Assembly (NCBI RefSeq): GCF_000281045.1
Contig: NW_008246096.1
Location: 163,727 to 227,726 of the forward strand
Length of the DNA stretch: 64,000 nucleotides
Direction of reading: 5' to 3'
From: Saprolegnia diclina VS20
Taxonomy: Eukaryota > Oomycota > Saprolegniomycetes > Saprolegniales > Saprolegniaceae
Made by a program: the position numbers and the translations under genes. Of this stretch, positions 21,815 to 33,755 are shown one piece after another. Below the pieces are notes generated by a model. It worked only from the letters and a program-made list of their open reading frames with translations. It was not told the DNA's origin and did not search any database. The first letter of the stretch is position 1; every line of letters begins with the position of its first letter.

Positions 21815-23665
21815 TTAGCGGCAGCAAAATGTACTTTCGGAGATACGAAAGTTGGGTTTCATCGACTTGTACGCGGTCGCCGTCTGCTGCCGCTGGTGGA
21901 CCTGCGAGATGCGCGGCGGCGCCAACGGCTCGAACTCTTCGAATAGCGGTTGGCGCGGGGTCGTCGGCCGTCTTCGCGGCGTCGTTGGCGTCACGTCATC
22001 GGTGACCGAGAGTGTCGTCAGTCCGGTCTCCACCGTCGCATCGCCCTCGTCGACGCCGTCGACGCTAGCTTCGCTGGTCGACTTGGCATCCTCCAGCGCA
22101 GCATCGTCACCACCCAGTGTAGCTACGCGACTGGCGTCTGTCGCTAGAGGCGTCGCCGGCCGCGGCGGAATCGGCAGGCGCTGGAATGCATTCACCTTGG
22201 GCGACTCGGGGCGCTTGATGGGCGAGAAGGGACTCACGAGGTGGTTGCGACCCGACGATTTCGGCCGACGCTGCAGCAGGTTGCTACTGCTACTGCTCGC
22301 CTCGACCTTGGCCGGCGAGAGCTTGGCGGCGGCCGGTGTCACAAAGTCCATTGTTTTCACTGCGGCGGTGGGCGGGCGAAAGTGAAATTCGCGCCGGTCC
22401 GGCGTCGCGAGGTCCGCGAGGCTCTGGCGCGGCGCGGCCGAGCCTGGACGCGCCATGGGTATCTTGTCGGGCGAGAGCGTGAACTGCACCGTCGTCTTGG
22501 TCGCTTTGAGGTGGCTGCTGTTTTCGTTGCTGTTGTGGCGGTGGCGGTGGCGGGGGTACGGTTTCGGTGCAATGCCTTTGGCCTTGTTGTATCCCTGCAC
22601 ACGCTTGCTCGACACGAGAAAAGAGTCGCTCGTTTTTGCTCGCTGCTTCTTTGGGTCGACATGGCGGCGACCTGAGAGCGGCTCCTTCTCTGGAGACTGC
22701 TCCGTGAACAAGCCATTCGGCACATTGCTGTCGTGGGGGCAGTCGGTCTTCATGACCGACTGTACAAACCCACGCACGTCGACGATGCCACCGCGGTTGA
22801 AGGGCTTCAAGAGTTCGTGCATCTGGGCCTCGGTGAGTGCGATGCACAAAACATCTTTGATCGTCTGTCGAAGGTCGACAAGTGTGACGGCCGCATTCGT
22901 GCCGCGCTGCAACAACTGGAATGCCTGTCGCGTCTGGTCGACCTATGCCAGATCTGAGTCCCGACTCGAACGCAGAGTGTCTAGTCGTACGCCTTTTGGG
23001 GTTTTTTCGTGCAGCTTTTTGTAAATCTGGAGGCGCATCTCGTGCAACGTCCACGCCGGTCGACGCTCGTTCGCGTCGTGGTTGGAGAGGAACCGACCGG
23101 CGAGGTAGCTCGCGCGGTCTTGTTCGTTCGCACGACGTCGCTCGGCCGCCATGCGCTCGTCGCTGAGCTCGATCCACGACGTGCGCTCGCCATAGTCGTG
23201 GGGCAACACGTGGTGAATGAACTCGTAAATGTCGATGCGGCCGTTCTTGTCCGTATCGTACTTGGCAAAGAGGTGCTCAAACTCGGCGTCGATGAGCGTG
23301 AGCCCGAGCTTGTTGACCATCGTATCTTTGAACGACGTCAAGTCAATGCCTACACATGACCTCGAATAAAGCACACAAACAGGACCGATACCGTGGCCTC
23401 GGTTCTTCTCGAGGAGGCGGAAGGCTTGCTGGTAGATAAAGTTGCCACGGAGCTCGGTACGCTCCTGAATTTTCGCCCGCAACTTCTCTTCGACTTGGTC
23501 GAGGTTCCAGCGAAAGTACGTTGTCGCCGGTGGAGGGTCCGCCCGGGGTTTGGGCGGCCGGCGCAATCGCGGCTGCTCGTCCGGGAGGCCAACGTGGCCT
23601 TTCTCCGGAAGAGCGACCGCGAGCGGCGCTAACGTCGTCGGGCGGAGCGACTTGGCTTGCTCCAT
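21815..23665 (-). CDS. EF-hand calcium-binding protein with long basic Ser/Pro-rich tail
   Basis: Three or more exons. After a Pro-rich start (MEQAKSLRPTTLAPLAVALP) comes a helical stretch. A canonical EF-hand calcium loop follows: DTDKNGRIDIYEF, with Asp, Asp, Asn, Arg, Asp and Glu at the loop positions. It is preceded by a degenerate partner hand (IDLTSFKDTMVNKLGLTLIDAEFEHLF). A second pair after another intron (LVDLRQTIKDVLCIALTEAQMHELL, then RGGIVDVRGFVQSV) is degenerate and probably does not bind calcium. The last 260 residues are low-complexity, rich in Ser, Pro, Thr and Arg, with many S/T-P sites. Calcium-responsive scaffold is an inference. The start is uncertain: open sequence continues above 23665 with coding-like character, but a CCAAT box (ATTGG 23744-23748) sits there and no in-frame ATG was found. 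Confidence 0.75.
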
Positions 23666-24011
23666 CCGAGCCGGATGGGAAGTACTCCAACCACCGACGA
23701 CGCGCTGCCTGGCTATTTCGGCCAAGCGTTTTGCATCGCGCTGATTGGCCCCGACTATATCTTGAACGGTCGTGCGCGGGATCCACTTGATTGACGCGGC
23801 CGCATCGACGCGCTTCCTGAGTGGCCATCGCCAGCAAGGACACGATCTCGTATCCTTATGCTCGGTATAACGACGTCCGACAGGCGAGTGGGATCTATTA
23901 ATTGGTCATACGGCTATGCAACGTGGCTACGACTATCAAACATTCGACAGGAGGTGTCGGCGTCTCGCTACAAGGTGTGTGCGGTGGTCGGTGGCGTTAA
24001 ATAGCGTCAAG
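23666..24011. other. Upstream of EF-hand gene; possible missing first exon
   Basis: It contains an ATTGG (CCAAT box) at 23744-23748. A continuous frame in phase with the EF-hand gene reads ANQRDAKRLAEIARQRVV, so a first exon may lie here, but no ATG or donor could be fixed. Confidence 0.35.
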
Positions 24012-26621
24012 TCAGATGACGGACGTGAGGTCACTCAGGGCCATGAGAATGCCCGGGTTCTCGAAGAGGAAGAACTTGAAGTCGGGCTTCTTGATGCAGA
24101 AGAGCGTGCCCGCGGTTTTGGCAACGAGCATCGACCCAAACGCGCACTCGTCGTCGCTCGTGAGGGCGTTGACGTTGCCAATGAACGCACCGCGGCGAAA
24201 CACCGCGTGGAGACACTCGCTGCTTTGGCCGCTCGTGACCGAGTCGATTGGCACCACGCGCTATCATCGAAGCGTCGTTAGTGTACCCTGCAATACAGCA
24301 CGGAGTGTACGTTCACCGAGCCTTTCCGCTTCCGGGGCGGCCCTCTTGGCTCGGTCGGCATATCGGCTTCGGCAGCGCTGGCGCTTGTCGGCTTTGTCCA
24401 CGTCTTCATGACAAACTCGCCTTCCGAGACAAAGACCGCAATGTCGCACGCCTCGTCCGCGTTCCACACAATGAAGTTCTCGGCGACGATCCACTTGCCA
24501 AGCGTGAGCTCGAGCTGCGTGCGCTGGATTTGCGTGAGCTTGGTAAAGATACTGTTCTCGGCGATTGTGTCCCACGCAAAGTTGTGCCGCGTTTCCACGA
24601 GCTTTTGGATGCGGTTGAAGACGCTCGTGTCGCGTAAGAACCAGTTGATGTCGGCGGCGTTGAACTCGAGGAGACAGAGCGGCGACGCAGCAATGACCGA
24701 GCACCCCACGTGCATGTTGGGGGTCAGCAGATATTGGAGGTCGAAATAGTCGCCGGGGATGTACCGCTTGGACTGCGGAATCGTCGAGAGCCGCTTCCGA
24801 TCGCTCGTGTCGGTGCGCGCGCCTAGCGGGGGAAACACCGCCTGGGCTTCGCCCGCCACGACAATGTAAAACGAGCGCGCGATGCTGCCGTGTTCTTGGA
24901 CGGTCGCTGCTTTGGCGTAGTCGACTCGGCGCGCCATCTACATCCCAGTGAGACGCGTGTGCTGTACGCGCTCACAAGATACGAACGGTACCTGGACCAG
25001 TTCGTACGCGTCGGCGAGGGTGAGGTCGACAAAGATGTCGATTTTTCGCACGAGATCAAGCACCTCGAGGGTGCTTGCACTCTCCGGTCGCTCCTACGCG
25101 CAGCGTGCATCGACGCGGTGGCCATATTGCGTGTGCGTACGGTCGGGACGATGATGGTGTTTTGGACGCCTTCGGGCGCCGGGCGCAGGCCGCTGTCGGC
25201 GGGAATGTCCTTGGCAGCCGTGTGCACGACAAAGATCTTTTTGCGAATGTTCTCGTCGAGCGCCATGAGCGACTTGATGGGCGTGTGGATCGGCGGCACA
25301 CCGGCTTCGTGCAAGATGACGTCGCAGTCCCACGGAAACGCCAGCAGCTCGTTGCACCTTATCATTTGCTCACCTCGGGCAAGAAAGGGTGAGGAAGGTA
25401 CCGATGCTCGGTGAGTACGCCTTCGTCCTTGAGCGCTTTGATCCGCTCGACGTCGTTGAGGTGGTCGCCCGAAAACACGATGCGTTTGGAGCCGTACGTG
25501 ACTTCGAAGCCCACGCACGGAATCGAGTGGAGCGAGTAAAAGAAGCGGAAGGTCGCGCCGCGGATGCTCGTCGGGTCGTTGATGCGCACGTTGCGGTAGT
25601 TGAGCACACGCTTGAGAAAGCTCTCTTCAAACCCCGAGAGCGCCGCGTACTTGCGCAGAAACGACTGGTAGATGGTTTGCGTCGTGATGAGCGACACGCG
25701 GCCTTCTTGTAGAATCTGTGTGGCCATAGACACTATTGTCCACAACAACAGCAACACTGCAACTACCTTTTGAAACGTGCCGGCGTCGTGGTCGGCGTGG
25801 CAGTGCGTCACAATGACGCCGTCAATCATGAGCGGCGGGATCGAGTTGGCAATGAGGATTGAGGTCGAGAACGGCGGCGGGTCGACCATGATGCCGCGGT
25901 GGTTGATCCACAATACGTACCCGGACGTCTTGCCATTCGGGTCAAACCCATGCGAGTTGCCAAGCACTGTGACGCCAAAAGCCGGCGGGTAAAACACATC
26001 GCGCACCGTGAGGTTCTGCGCGGGGGGCGGGAGCCGCACAAAGTCCTCAATCATCGCCGACGCTGCACCATTGTCGGTAATGACAAAGCCGTGTTCGGTC
26101 TTCTGAATCGTGACCGTGTTCTCACCGGAAACGAGCGTCGCTATGTTGTCGTCGCGGAAGTGCGTAAACTTGAGCAGCATCTCGAGCGTAATGAGCGTGT
26201 TGCCAAACTTGCGAAAGTACCCGAGCTCCGCCTCGAGGTTGGGATACGCCGAGGCCGGCACCGCGGGCGGAAAGTCCATGCGCATGTCAATGGCCTGCGG
26301 GCCAAAGAGCGTCTCTTGGAAGACGCGGCGGATGCGGTCTTCGACCTCTTGCGACGCGACGATGAGGTTGACGCACTGCCGCTTGAAGAAGAAATTGCAG
26401 TACGCGGGGAACTCGAACTCGGCGACGTTGACGCCCATGTTGGGGCCCAGTGTCTTCGTAAAGGGCTCGGACGGTACGATAAAGTACATGGGCACGGGGA
26501 GACCGAGCGCCATCGAGTCCTTGATCGTCTCGGGCGGCATGCCGTACTGGATCGGTCCAATCGAGGTCGAGACGACCGAGCCGCCGCGCGGTAGCTCCGT
26601 CACCTTGAGCGTCGCTGCCAT
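24012..26621 (-). CDS. Metallo-beta-lactamase-fold hydrolase fused to two degenerate cNMP-binding domains
   Basis: A multi-exon gene of about 800 residues. The first 300 residues (MAATLKVTELPRGGSVVSTS...) are a distinctive N-terminal region without known motif. Then comes the metallo-beta-lactamase core: THCHADHDAG (HxHxDH), later VFSGDHLND (bridging aspartate) and IFVVHTAAKD (last histidine). All metal ligands are visible, so an active dinuclear hydrolase is likely. The C-terminal part has two cyclic-nucleotide-binding-like beta-rolls: FYIVVAGEAQAVF with GDYFDLQYLL, then AVFVSEGEFVMKTW with GAFIGNVNALTSD. Neither has the FGE...R phosphate cassette, so binding of cAMP/cGMP is doubtful. Substrate unknown; a phosphodiester or glyoxalase-type activity is possible. 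It is divergent from the protease gene, with 171 bp between starts. Confidence 0.82.
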
Positions 26622-26792
26622 ATATCTGCGCGCGTGGGGCGTACTTTCCAACTACGAACCGACGCGGGAGTTTCGCGCTATTTCCGCGCAACCGTTGGCA
26701 AAACCACTGGAACCGCGGTTGCAACAAACACTGTTTGGAACGACGATCTTCCTGCAATCGCACGTTTCAGTTGGCAACCGCCTGTGCGAGCC

Positions 26793-28785
26793 ATGGCATC
26801 GATCGTCGTCAACGCCCTCTCGCTATTGCTATTGCTATTGCTATTGCACGCTGGACCGGCGCAAGCATCGCTCTGCCACGGACCAGAGACACTCGTGCCC
26901 GTCGACGAGAATCATCGTCAGGACGACGTGGTTCGCACCGCGGTGAGCGCACTCGTGCGGCTTCATATGCACAAGCACGTATGCACGGGCTGGTTTGTCG
27001 GTGGCCAAGGTCACTTGCTCACGGCGCACCACTGCGTTCGTGGAGTGGACGCGACGGCCATTGTTGTTGAGGTCCCGTCCCACAACGGGTCGATGCGTCG
27101 TCTTGCGACTGGTGTCGATATTGTCGCCGTCTCGGAAGCGCTCGACTATGCGCTCCTTCGGCCGTGGAATGGCACCTTGCGCGGCCGCCACCATTTGATG
27201 TTGCACCACGACACCTCCGACCTGCTCGGTCTTTCCGCCGTTCTTCCGCAGTTCACTGATGGCACGTCCCCGCCGTTCTTGTCCCGTGACGGCCAAATCC
27301 TTACAACCACGTACACTGGCTGCGGTCGCGGCGGACGTCTCGGGTACGCGCTCTCGACCAAGACGTGTGCGTCCGGGTCGCCGATCCTGTCGACAGCCAC
27401 GGGCGCCGTTTTGGGACTGCACACATGTGGCGGTATCGTCCTTACGCTGCATGTTGCGTTATATAGAGCGTATCTGTCTAGGCTGCAACACGGAGCAAGG
27501 GCGGTTGAACAGCGGTGTCGCTGCCACCGACATCGCTGCCGACTTGAAGCGGCAAAAGGCGTTGCCACCAGCAGCGCTGGCGACTACGGTGCCACATTTG
27601 ACCGAATCGCCACCCACATCAATGGTTGAAGTTCGTGGCACGCTCGTGCATGCGTCGGGCGCGCCTTCGGTCGACACGATACTGCTCTCGGTCGCGACAC
27701 CGGGTCGACTCCGTATCGATGTTGCGGCATGGACGCAGGACGCGTATGGTCGGTGGACGGACGTCCGCGGCGACTGCGATGGCTCGTACTTTGATTCGAA
27801 AGTGATTTTTGCCTCCGTCGACGCCGCCGACGGCCGCCAGCGCGCGCACATTCTCGTCGAAAACGACGACGACACGTCAAGCCGTGGCCGCACCGACGGC
27901 TCGATCAGCGCCCGCGATGCCTACATCGACTACTACGTTGCATCGCCCGGCGAGTATTACGCGTTTCTCGGTACGTCGGGCATGGCGCTTGCTCTGGAGG
28001 CGTCAGCGCCGACCGCTCGCAACAGCAACAGTAGTGCTCTCTACGGATGCGGCAACATGCTCGCCGCCGCCGCCAGCTACAAAATGTCGCTCACGGCCGA
28101 CGCAGGTATGCTGCTTCGGGTCGAGGCGCCACAAGTGCGTTCGCCATCAGCGTGCAATGGAATCGCAGCACGGGGGCCGGTGCAGTGCCCCAGCCCACGC
28201 GAGGGCGCCGTCGAGCTCCGACTGCACGCTGTGGTTGCCGGGACACTGCGCCGGACAACATCGGCCACATCGACCGATTACATTCGCCTAAATATTACGT
28301 CACCCGGCCGCATTGGCATTGACGTGGCATCGTACCAAGAGTTTGCCAACGGGTCCATCGCCCCGGGTGGCCTTCCGAATGTCTGTGGCCGCGCGTACGT
28401 CGACACGATTCTCTACGTCTTTGAGCACTACCCGGACTCGCTCTTGGCGGCTGTTGGGAATCGCCCGATGGCGCACATTGCGTCGGAGCGCTACCGCAGC
28501 ATTAGCACGCGCGACCCGTATCTCGAGCTCGAGCTCGGCGTCGGCGTCTACACGCTCGTCGTCGGCCAAGAACCGCTCTCGCTCTACGAAGCGTTCCATG
28601 CGCTATACCCGAACGTGCGCGAGGCCAACGCGCCGCTGCTCTGCGGTCGACCGCACCCCGTCGGCCACTACCACGTCTTCTTCTGGGTGCAGCATGCCAC
28701 CATGCTATCCCCGCCGGCGCAGCCTGGGTCCTTTGACCATGCGTCGTGCACGACCGAGGTCTGCGCCCACGAGCAGAAACGCTAA
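26793..28785 (+). CDS. Secreted trypsin-like serine protease with two tandem beta-sandwich (FDP/PPC-like) modules
   Basis: Two exons (intron 27432-27481, frame kept), about 647 residues. A signal peptide with nine leucines, encoded by repeats of CTATTG, is followed by ...AQASLC. The S1-type protease has all three catalytic residues: LLTAHHCV (His), EALDYALLR (Asp) and TCASGSPIL (Ser), with the Ser motif nearer the bacterial V8/glutamyl class than animal trypsin. After the intron come two similar modules of about 150 residues. Each has an aspartate-containing core: PSVDTILLSVATPGRLRIDV in the first, and SPGRIGIDV with YVDTILYVF in the second. They resemble the bacterial DVUA0089/PPC domains that follow secreted proteases. 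There is no membrane segment after the signal peptide, so extracellular release is expected. It could act in nutrition or host attack; this is not shown by sequence. Confidence 0.82.
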
Positions 28786-28835
28786 GAATACACTCGTCTA
28801 AGCGTTTCGATTGGCGTTGACAGTGTAACTTGGCA

Positions 28836-29858
28836 ATGGGCGCCGGCGGGTCGGTCGACGATGTCCCGCGGAAGCTGCAGAACTTCATCGCGATGAAGGC
28901 GTACAACCTGCGCCAAGCGTCGGGCATGAGCATCGCGCAGCAGTTTGCACCGCTCAAGCAGACGCACCCGACGGTCCAACTTGTGCGAATCAGCGACCAC
29001 TCACGACGTATCTAGACCAAGGACGAGGTGCTCGACTTTGACGCGCTCTGCAGCTACCTCCAGATCCCGAGCGCGCGCCAAGCCAGCCTCCGCGCGCTCT
29101 TTCAGCTTCACGTACGCGACGCTGTCTGCGAGACCTCGTCACACTGTGGTCGACTGTAGGACAATCACCTCCCGTACGCCGACTTGCTGCGGCTTCTCGA
29201 GCAGCCTGCTGCCACTGCGGTACCAAGTCTCATCTCATGGGACAGTATGACAAGCGCTGGTGTAGCCGACGCGGGCGCCGGCGCCGTCGAGTGCGCGACC
29301 AGTGCCACCGCCCGCCACGACGCAGCTCGTGCGCATCGAAGTGGCTCGGCCGAGCCTCGCTGCGAGCGGCGCGTCGTCGATTGCGCTTGTACCCGGTCTC
29401 TGGAAGAAACGCGAAATCACAATCCAAGAGCGGATCGTCGAGTACACCAAGATCGACGAGCATGGCGTGCCGCAGAACCTCATCGAGAAGGAAAAGCACC
29501 AGCACGAGGTACAGGTGTCTACGCTACTTGGCGAGATGGCATATCGGTCTAGATCATCCACATGGAGTCGACCACCGGCGAGTTTGCCCATCGCGAAGTG
29601 ACCTACTTTGAGCAGACTGAAGAGCTCAACAACGAGGTCGTCCACCACGACACGGGCAAGGAAGAATTTGTGCACCTCAAGTCCAAGGACGACGAGATCT
29701 CGCACTTTGAGTCGAGCATGCCGCAGCGACCGCCCGAAGCCTGCGAACAGCCGCCGCCGTCGCCGACGCTCAAGAAAGATCCGAGCGGCAACAACGACGA
29801 AGAGACCCAGGACCCACAGCAGCAGCAGCAGATGTACGAGGAACGTAGTGACGCCTAA
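28836..29858 (+). CDS. Predicted N-myristoylated protein, unknown family
   Basis: About five exons, near 270 residues. The start MGAGGSVDDV fits the N-myristoylation signal (Gly2, Ser6). A short helical domain follows (KLQNFIAMKAYNLRQASG ... DFDALCSYLQIP ... YADLLRLLEQ), which looks like a compact helix bundle. A Pro/Ala linker precedes a second conserved-looking block, VPGLWKKREITIQERIVEYT, then EKEKHQHE. The acidic C-terminus repeats glutamates and ends in a polyglutamine run (CAG repeat near 29818-29831). The charged tail and leader suggest a peripheral membrane adaptor, for example at flagellar or plasma membrane; that is inference. It starts only 50 bp after the protease stop and is convergent with VIP1 at 35 bp. 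Confidence 0.65.
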
Positions 29859-29892
29859 GATCTAGATGGCGTGTATTGTTTCGAGTCGTCGT

Positions 29893-32800
29893 TTAGTGGG
29901 CTGCGTCCTTGAACGCAATCGCTTTGCAAATGTAATCTTGAAACTCTTGGCACGTGAGCGAGTCACGCGACACAATGTGCAGCGGCGATACGCTCAGCGG
30001 CTTCTTGGGCGTAAAGTCTTCGAGCGGGTTGCCGGTGGCCCCCGGCGAGAGCGACAGCTCGACGCGGAAGCGCCGCGGGTCCAAGCTGTTGAGGCCGCCT
30101 AGAAAGAGGGTCTAAGACGCAGTGGCCAAGCAAGGGACAGGGCGTACATCGTTCAAAGACACGAACGACAATGTGCGTCATGTAGCAGAGCTCGGGGATC
30201 TCTTCGATCCACTTGCGCCCGGGCACCGAGACGGGGCAGTCCTCCTCTTTGCCCGTGACGCTGTGCCGAAGGACGTTCAGGAGCGTGTGCAAGTGCGACT
30301 CGCTCGTAAAGTAGAGGCGGGTGCGCACAGAGCGGTGCGTCGACTTGATGTCCTTGGTCGCATACGACGGGTCGAGGCGGTGCGTAATGTTGAAGCCCCG
30401 CGCGAGGTCGAGGTCGTCGCGCATCTTCTTGAGCAATGACTGGCACATGTTGGTGCCAATGTGAAGCTTTTCGTGCACATCAATGCCATACTCCTACAAC
30501 GCGCCGTCGAAAACGGTGTCTCAGACAAAGGCAGTACCTGCGGCACGAGGGCGTGGGCCAGTGAGGCCGAGATATCTAGGAGCTCCTTGATACCGCTGAG
30601 GTACAGGTGCGCGTTGTGCATCGCATCGTAGCGGATACAGTCGTGGATGTCCGGGATCTTGGAGAGATCAAACGTCTTGCCCTTCTTCGAGTAAAAGTCG
30701 CGGTACAGCTTGGCCCAGCGCTCGCGCATCATCTCGAGCGTCTCGCGGCCGCACGGCTCGCGCTTGGTGTGGCCCGCCGACCCGATGCGGGGCCGTGGAC
30801 TCGACATGAGCGAGTTCAGCGACGTCGCCGTCGGCGTCTTGGGGCGGCTCTTGGGCGACACCGTCTCGTCCACCGAGTTTTTGCGCGCCTTGGGCGTCTT
30901 CGTCGTCGCCACCGACGTCGGGCTGAACGCTTCAATGGTTTCGGGCTCGAGCTCCAAGCACGAACCGACCGTCGTTTCCGAGCCCTGGCGCTCGAGGGGC
31001 TTGAACTCGCGATCGTCACGGAGACCGCGCTCAAACTCGGTGGCCGTAAGCACGCGCTCGGCCTTCTCCGTCGCCTCGGCATCCAAAAGCTTGGTGAGCT
31101 GATCCTTCAAGTGGCCCAGAAGCTTGTGCATCCGTTCCATCTTCTTCATAGGCTGCTCGACGACGTCGAGTGCGGCAGCCACGCTTCGGACGAGGCGCGA
31201 GTTGGAGTGAGTCCGCAAGAGGCCGCAGTCGTCATCGCGGTGCAGAATGTCGTGGAGCCGCTCCTTCACGGCCATGATCATTTCTTGCGCTGACGAGCCC
31301 GATTGGTCCAGCATCGAGTCGGCGTCCTTGGACTTGAGCACCAAACTCACGAGAATGGGAATGATATCGCCCTCGAGCTCGAGCAAACCTTTCGCAAACG
31401 ACGCCGCCGTCTTCTGCACACGACCTTCGTCGCTCGTGTAGATCTTGAGGTCGTGCCGGTACGTCGAGTGCAGTCGGAGGAGACCGCCGTCGCCACCGGG
31501 GTACATGATCTGGCGGAAGTGCTGACCGAGCGTCTCGGCTTGCTGGATGCCTGAGTGGGTCAAATCACCGCCCCACTTGACGATCAGCAATAGCTGGCTA
31601 ATGCGACCGCAGCTTTCCTATTCGAATACACCAACATGATTAAAGGGTGCTTGGACATTCGGAATACCTTGTCGCCGCCCTTTGGCGATGAGCTGACGTT
31701 GGTCAGCGACTCGAGGCGCGCCTGGCGCTCCACCGGCACGGGTGACGTCGGTGCCGCTTGAAAGTCTATAGATCATTTCATTCGAATGCACAAGGTGCGA
31801 CGCCGCGACGTACCATCGGTCCACGCACGAGGCTTCATCTGAACCTTTCGGTTGATGCCACAGAGCTGCCAGCGCTGGAGGACGTCGCGAAGCGTGTAGA
31901 TGCCCTTCATTTGCTCGCCATCAATATCGTCGTCGTCGGCGTCGTCGACGTCCTTGGCATCGGCGTCCAACGCACGGCGCTGCTTGGCTTCGTACGCTGC
32001 GATGAGATTTTTGCTCACGGCGAGAAGCTCTTCGAGGTCCTTGATCGTCTTGATCTTAAGGTCCTTCTTCTTCCCGCGCCCGACGCGGTTTTCGTAAAAG
32101 TCGAGTAGCTGCGGCGACGTCACGAGCATCTTCATCTTCTGCTTGGGCGTGCGATCACCGTGGCGGATGACGGCGAGGACGCAGCGTAGCTCTTCTTCCT
32201 CCATGCCATCCGCATCGCTGCCGTCGAACCCGCCATCAAACTCGCTCTCCGACTAATCGCATACATCTATGAGTCACAACACGGCGTGGTGGCGAAGCGT
32301 ATACCGCCGTGCCGTCGGCCTGCAAAAGCGACATAGACGAGCTGTTGGTCATCGAGCGCTCGCGGTCGAGCGGCGGCGAGTACATGTCGGCGTACGGATC
32401 TTCGTAACCCGCGAGCGCGCGTTCGAGGTACTGGCGGAGGAGCACGGCGCAGTCGTCGTAGTACTTGGGCGAGTTCTTGACAAAGCTCCAGCCGTTGACG
32501 TCGCACACATACGACTCGTTCCCGACACGAAGAATGTCAAAGCCGCAGACCGTTTGGCCAAACGCGCGGCAGACTTTGTGCGCAATGTTCTTCTCGTTCG
32601 TCGAGAGAATCACGGGGTACCGAATCTCCTTCCCGACCGAGTCGCGCATGACCTTGCCGTCAAGGACGGGCGACTTGCGCGCTTCCGCGTGCGCATAGTT
32701 GGGGCCGACCGTGTACACCTTGACGTCGGTCCCTTGGGTCGCAATGAACTCTTCGTAAATGTATGACTGACCGCGCCGGACGCTGTTTTCATGCGGATGG

Positions 32801-33620
32801 AACTCGGACGACCGGTTCCCGACCTTCCGGAAGAGGTGCTTGCAGCCGCCGCCTGCGTTCGTCGGGTAGTAGATGTAGATGTTGTGGTCCTCGCCGTTTA
32901 CGGGCTTTTCAACAAACGGCTTTTGGATGCGGACGCCGTCGAGCTCGACAAAGTCGTCGCACTCGAAAAAATCGGGCTCGAGGGTCGACCCGCGGTAGCC
33001 ATCGCGGTTGACGACGATGTGCCTACGCACCAAGCATGAGACGCCATAGCTTCCAGCATGTTCGTCGGTACTTGGGCGTCGGGATGTTGTGTTCCTGGAG
33101 GATCCGGTAGACGTCGCGGCGATCCATGAGCAAGTTTTGGTTCGAGAGATCGTTCACGACGATGGGCTGGCGGAGCTCGACGTACTCCATGGCCTACACG
33201 AACGTGGTCAAGGCGATGTTTCTCGCATGTCTACGGTACCTTGTCGAGCGGGAACCCCGTCGAGAAGAACGCAATGAGCGCATCGCAGAGCGGCCACTCG
33301 TCCACAGACTTGTTGAGGATCATGTCGTCGCCAAAGAGGACGATCTGGAACGCATGCTTGGGAAGGCGCTGGAGGATCTCAGTCATGGGCTTGGACGTCG
33401 CCTTCTTGTCCATGGCGCAGACGCCGATGACAAAGGGCGAGGACCGCTCGAGGTTGACGGGCGAAGACGCGGTCGGCTCGATGTTGGCGAAGGTGAAGAC
33501 GCTGCCCGGCGTCCGCGCGTCCGCGCTCTCGCGCCGCTTCTCCCGCGCGACCTGGGCGCCCATGCTGCTCTTCCACTTGGTCGACTTGTCGCGAAAACGG
33601 TTTTCATTGCATTTCAACAT
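29893..33620 (-). CDS. PPIP5K: Inositol hexakisphosphate/diphosphoinositol-pentakisphosphate kinase (VIP1/PPIP5K)
   Basis: It makes inositol pyrophosphates (1-InsP7, InsP8) in the cytosol. The protein is of about 1,100 residues from roughly eight exons and has both family halves. The RimK-like ATP-grasp kinase shows [81 protein letters not shown] and [13 protein letters not shown]. The histidine-phosphatase-like half begins [18 protein letters not shown] and later has [17 protein letters not shown]. Between its blocks lies a long Ser/Pro/Lys insert (about 31,020-30,780) with many S/T-P sites, probably regulatory. Two possible starts exist, 33620 (MLKCNENRF) and 33563 (MGAQVAREK); the longer is given. 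It is divergent from ASH2, with about 135 bp between starts. Confidence 0.95.
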
Positions 33621-33755
33621 TCACCACCCAAACTCTCTTGCTGTTTGTATGCAGCGACCTAGTACATACAAAACCCAAGTGTATTTTTTCGTGCCACTTG
33701 CGCTTTGTATACTTGCCCGAAATCGTCCGTGGAGGATCCGTACGCGTCCACGTCA

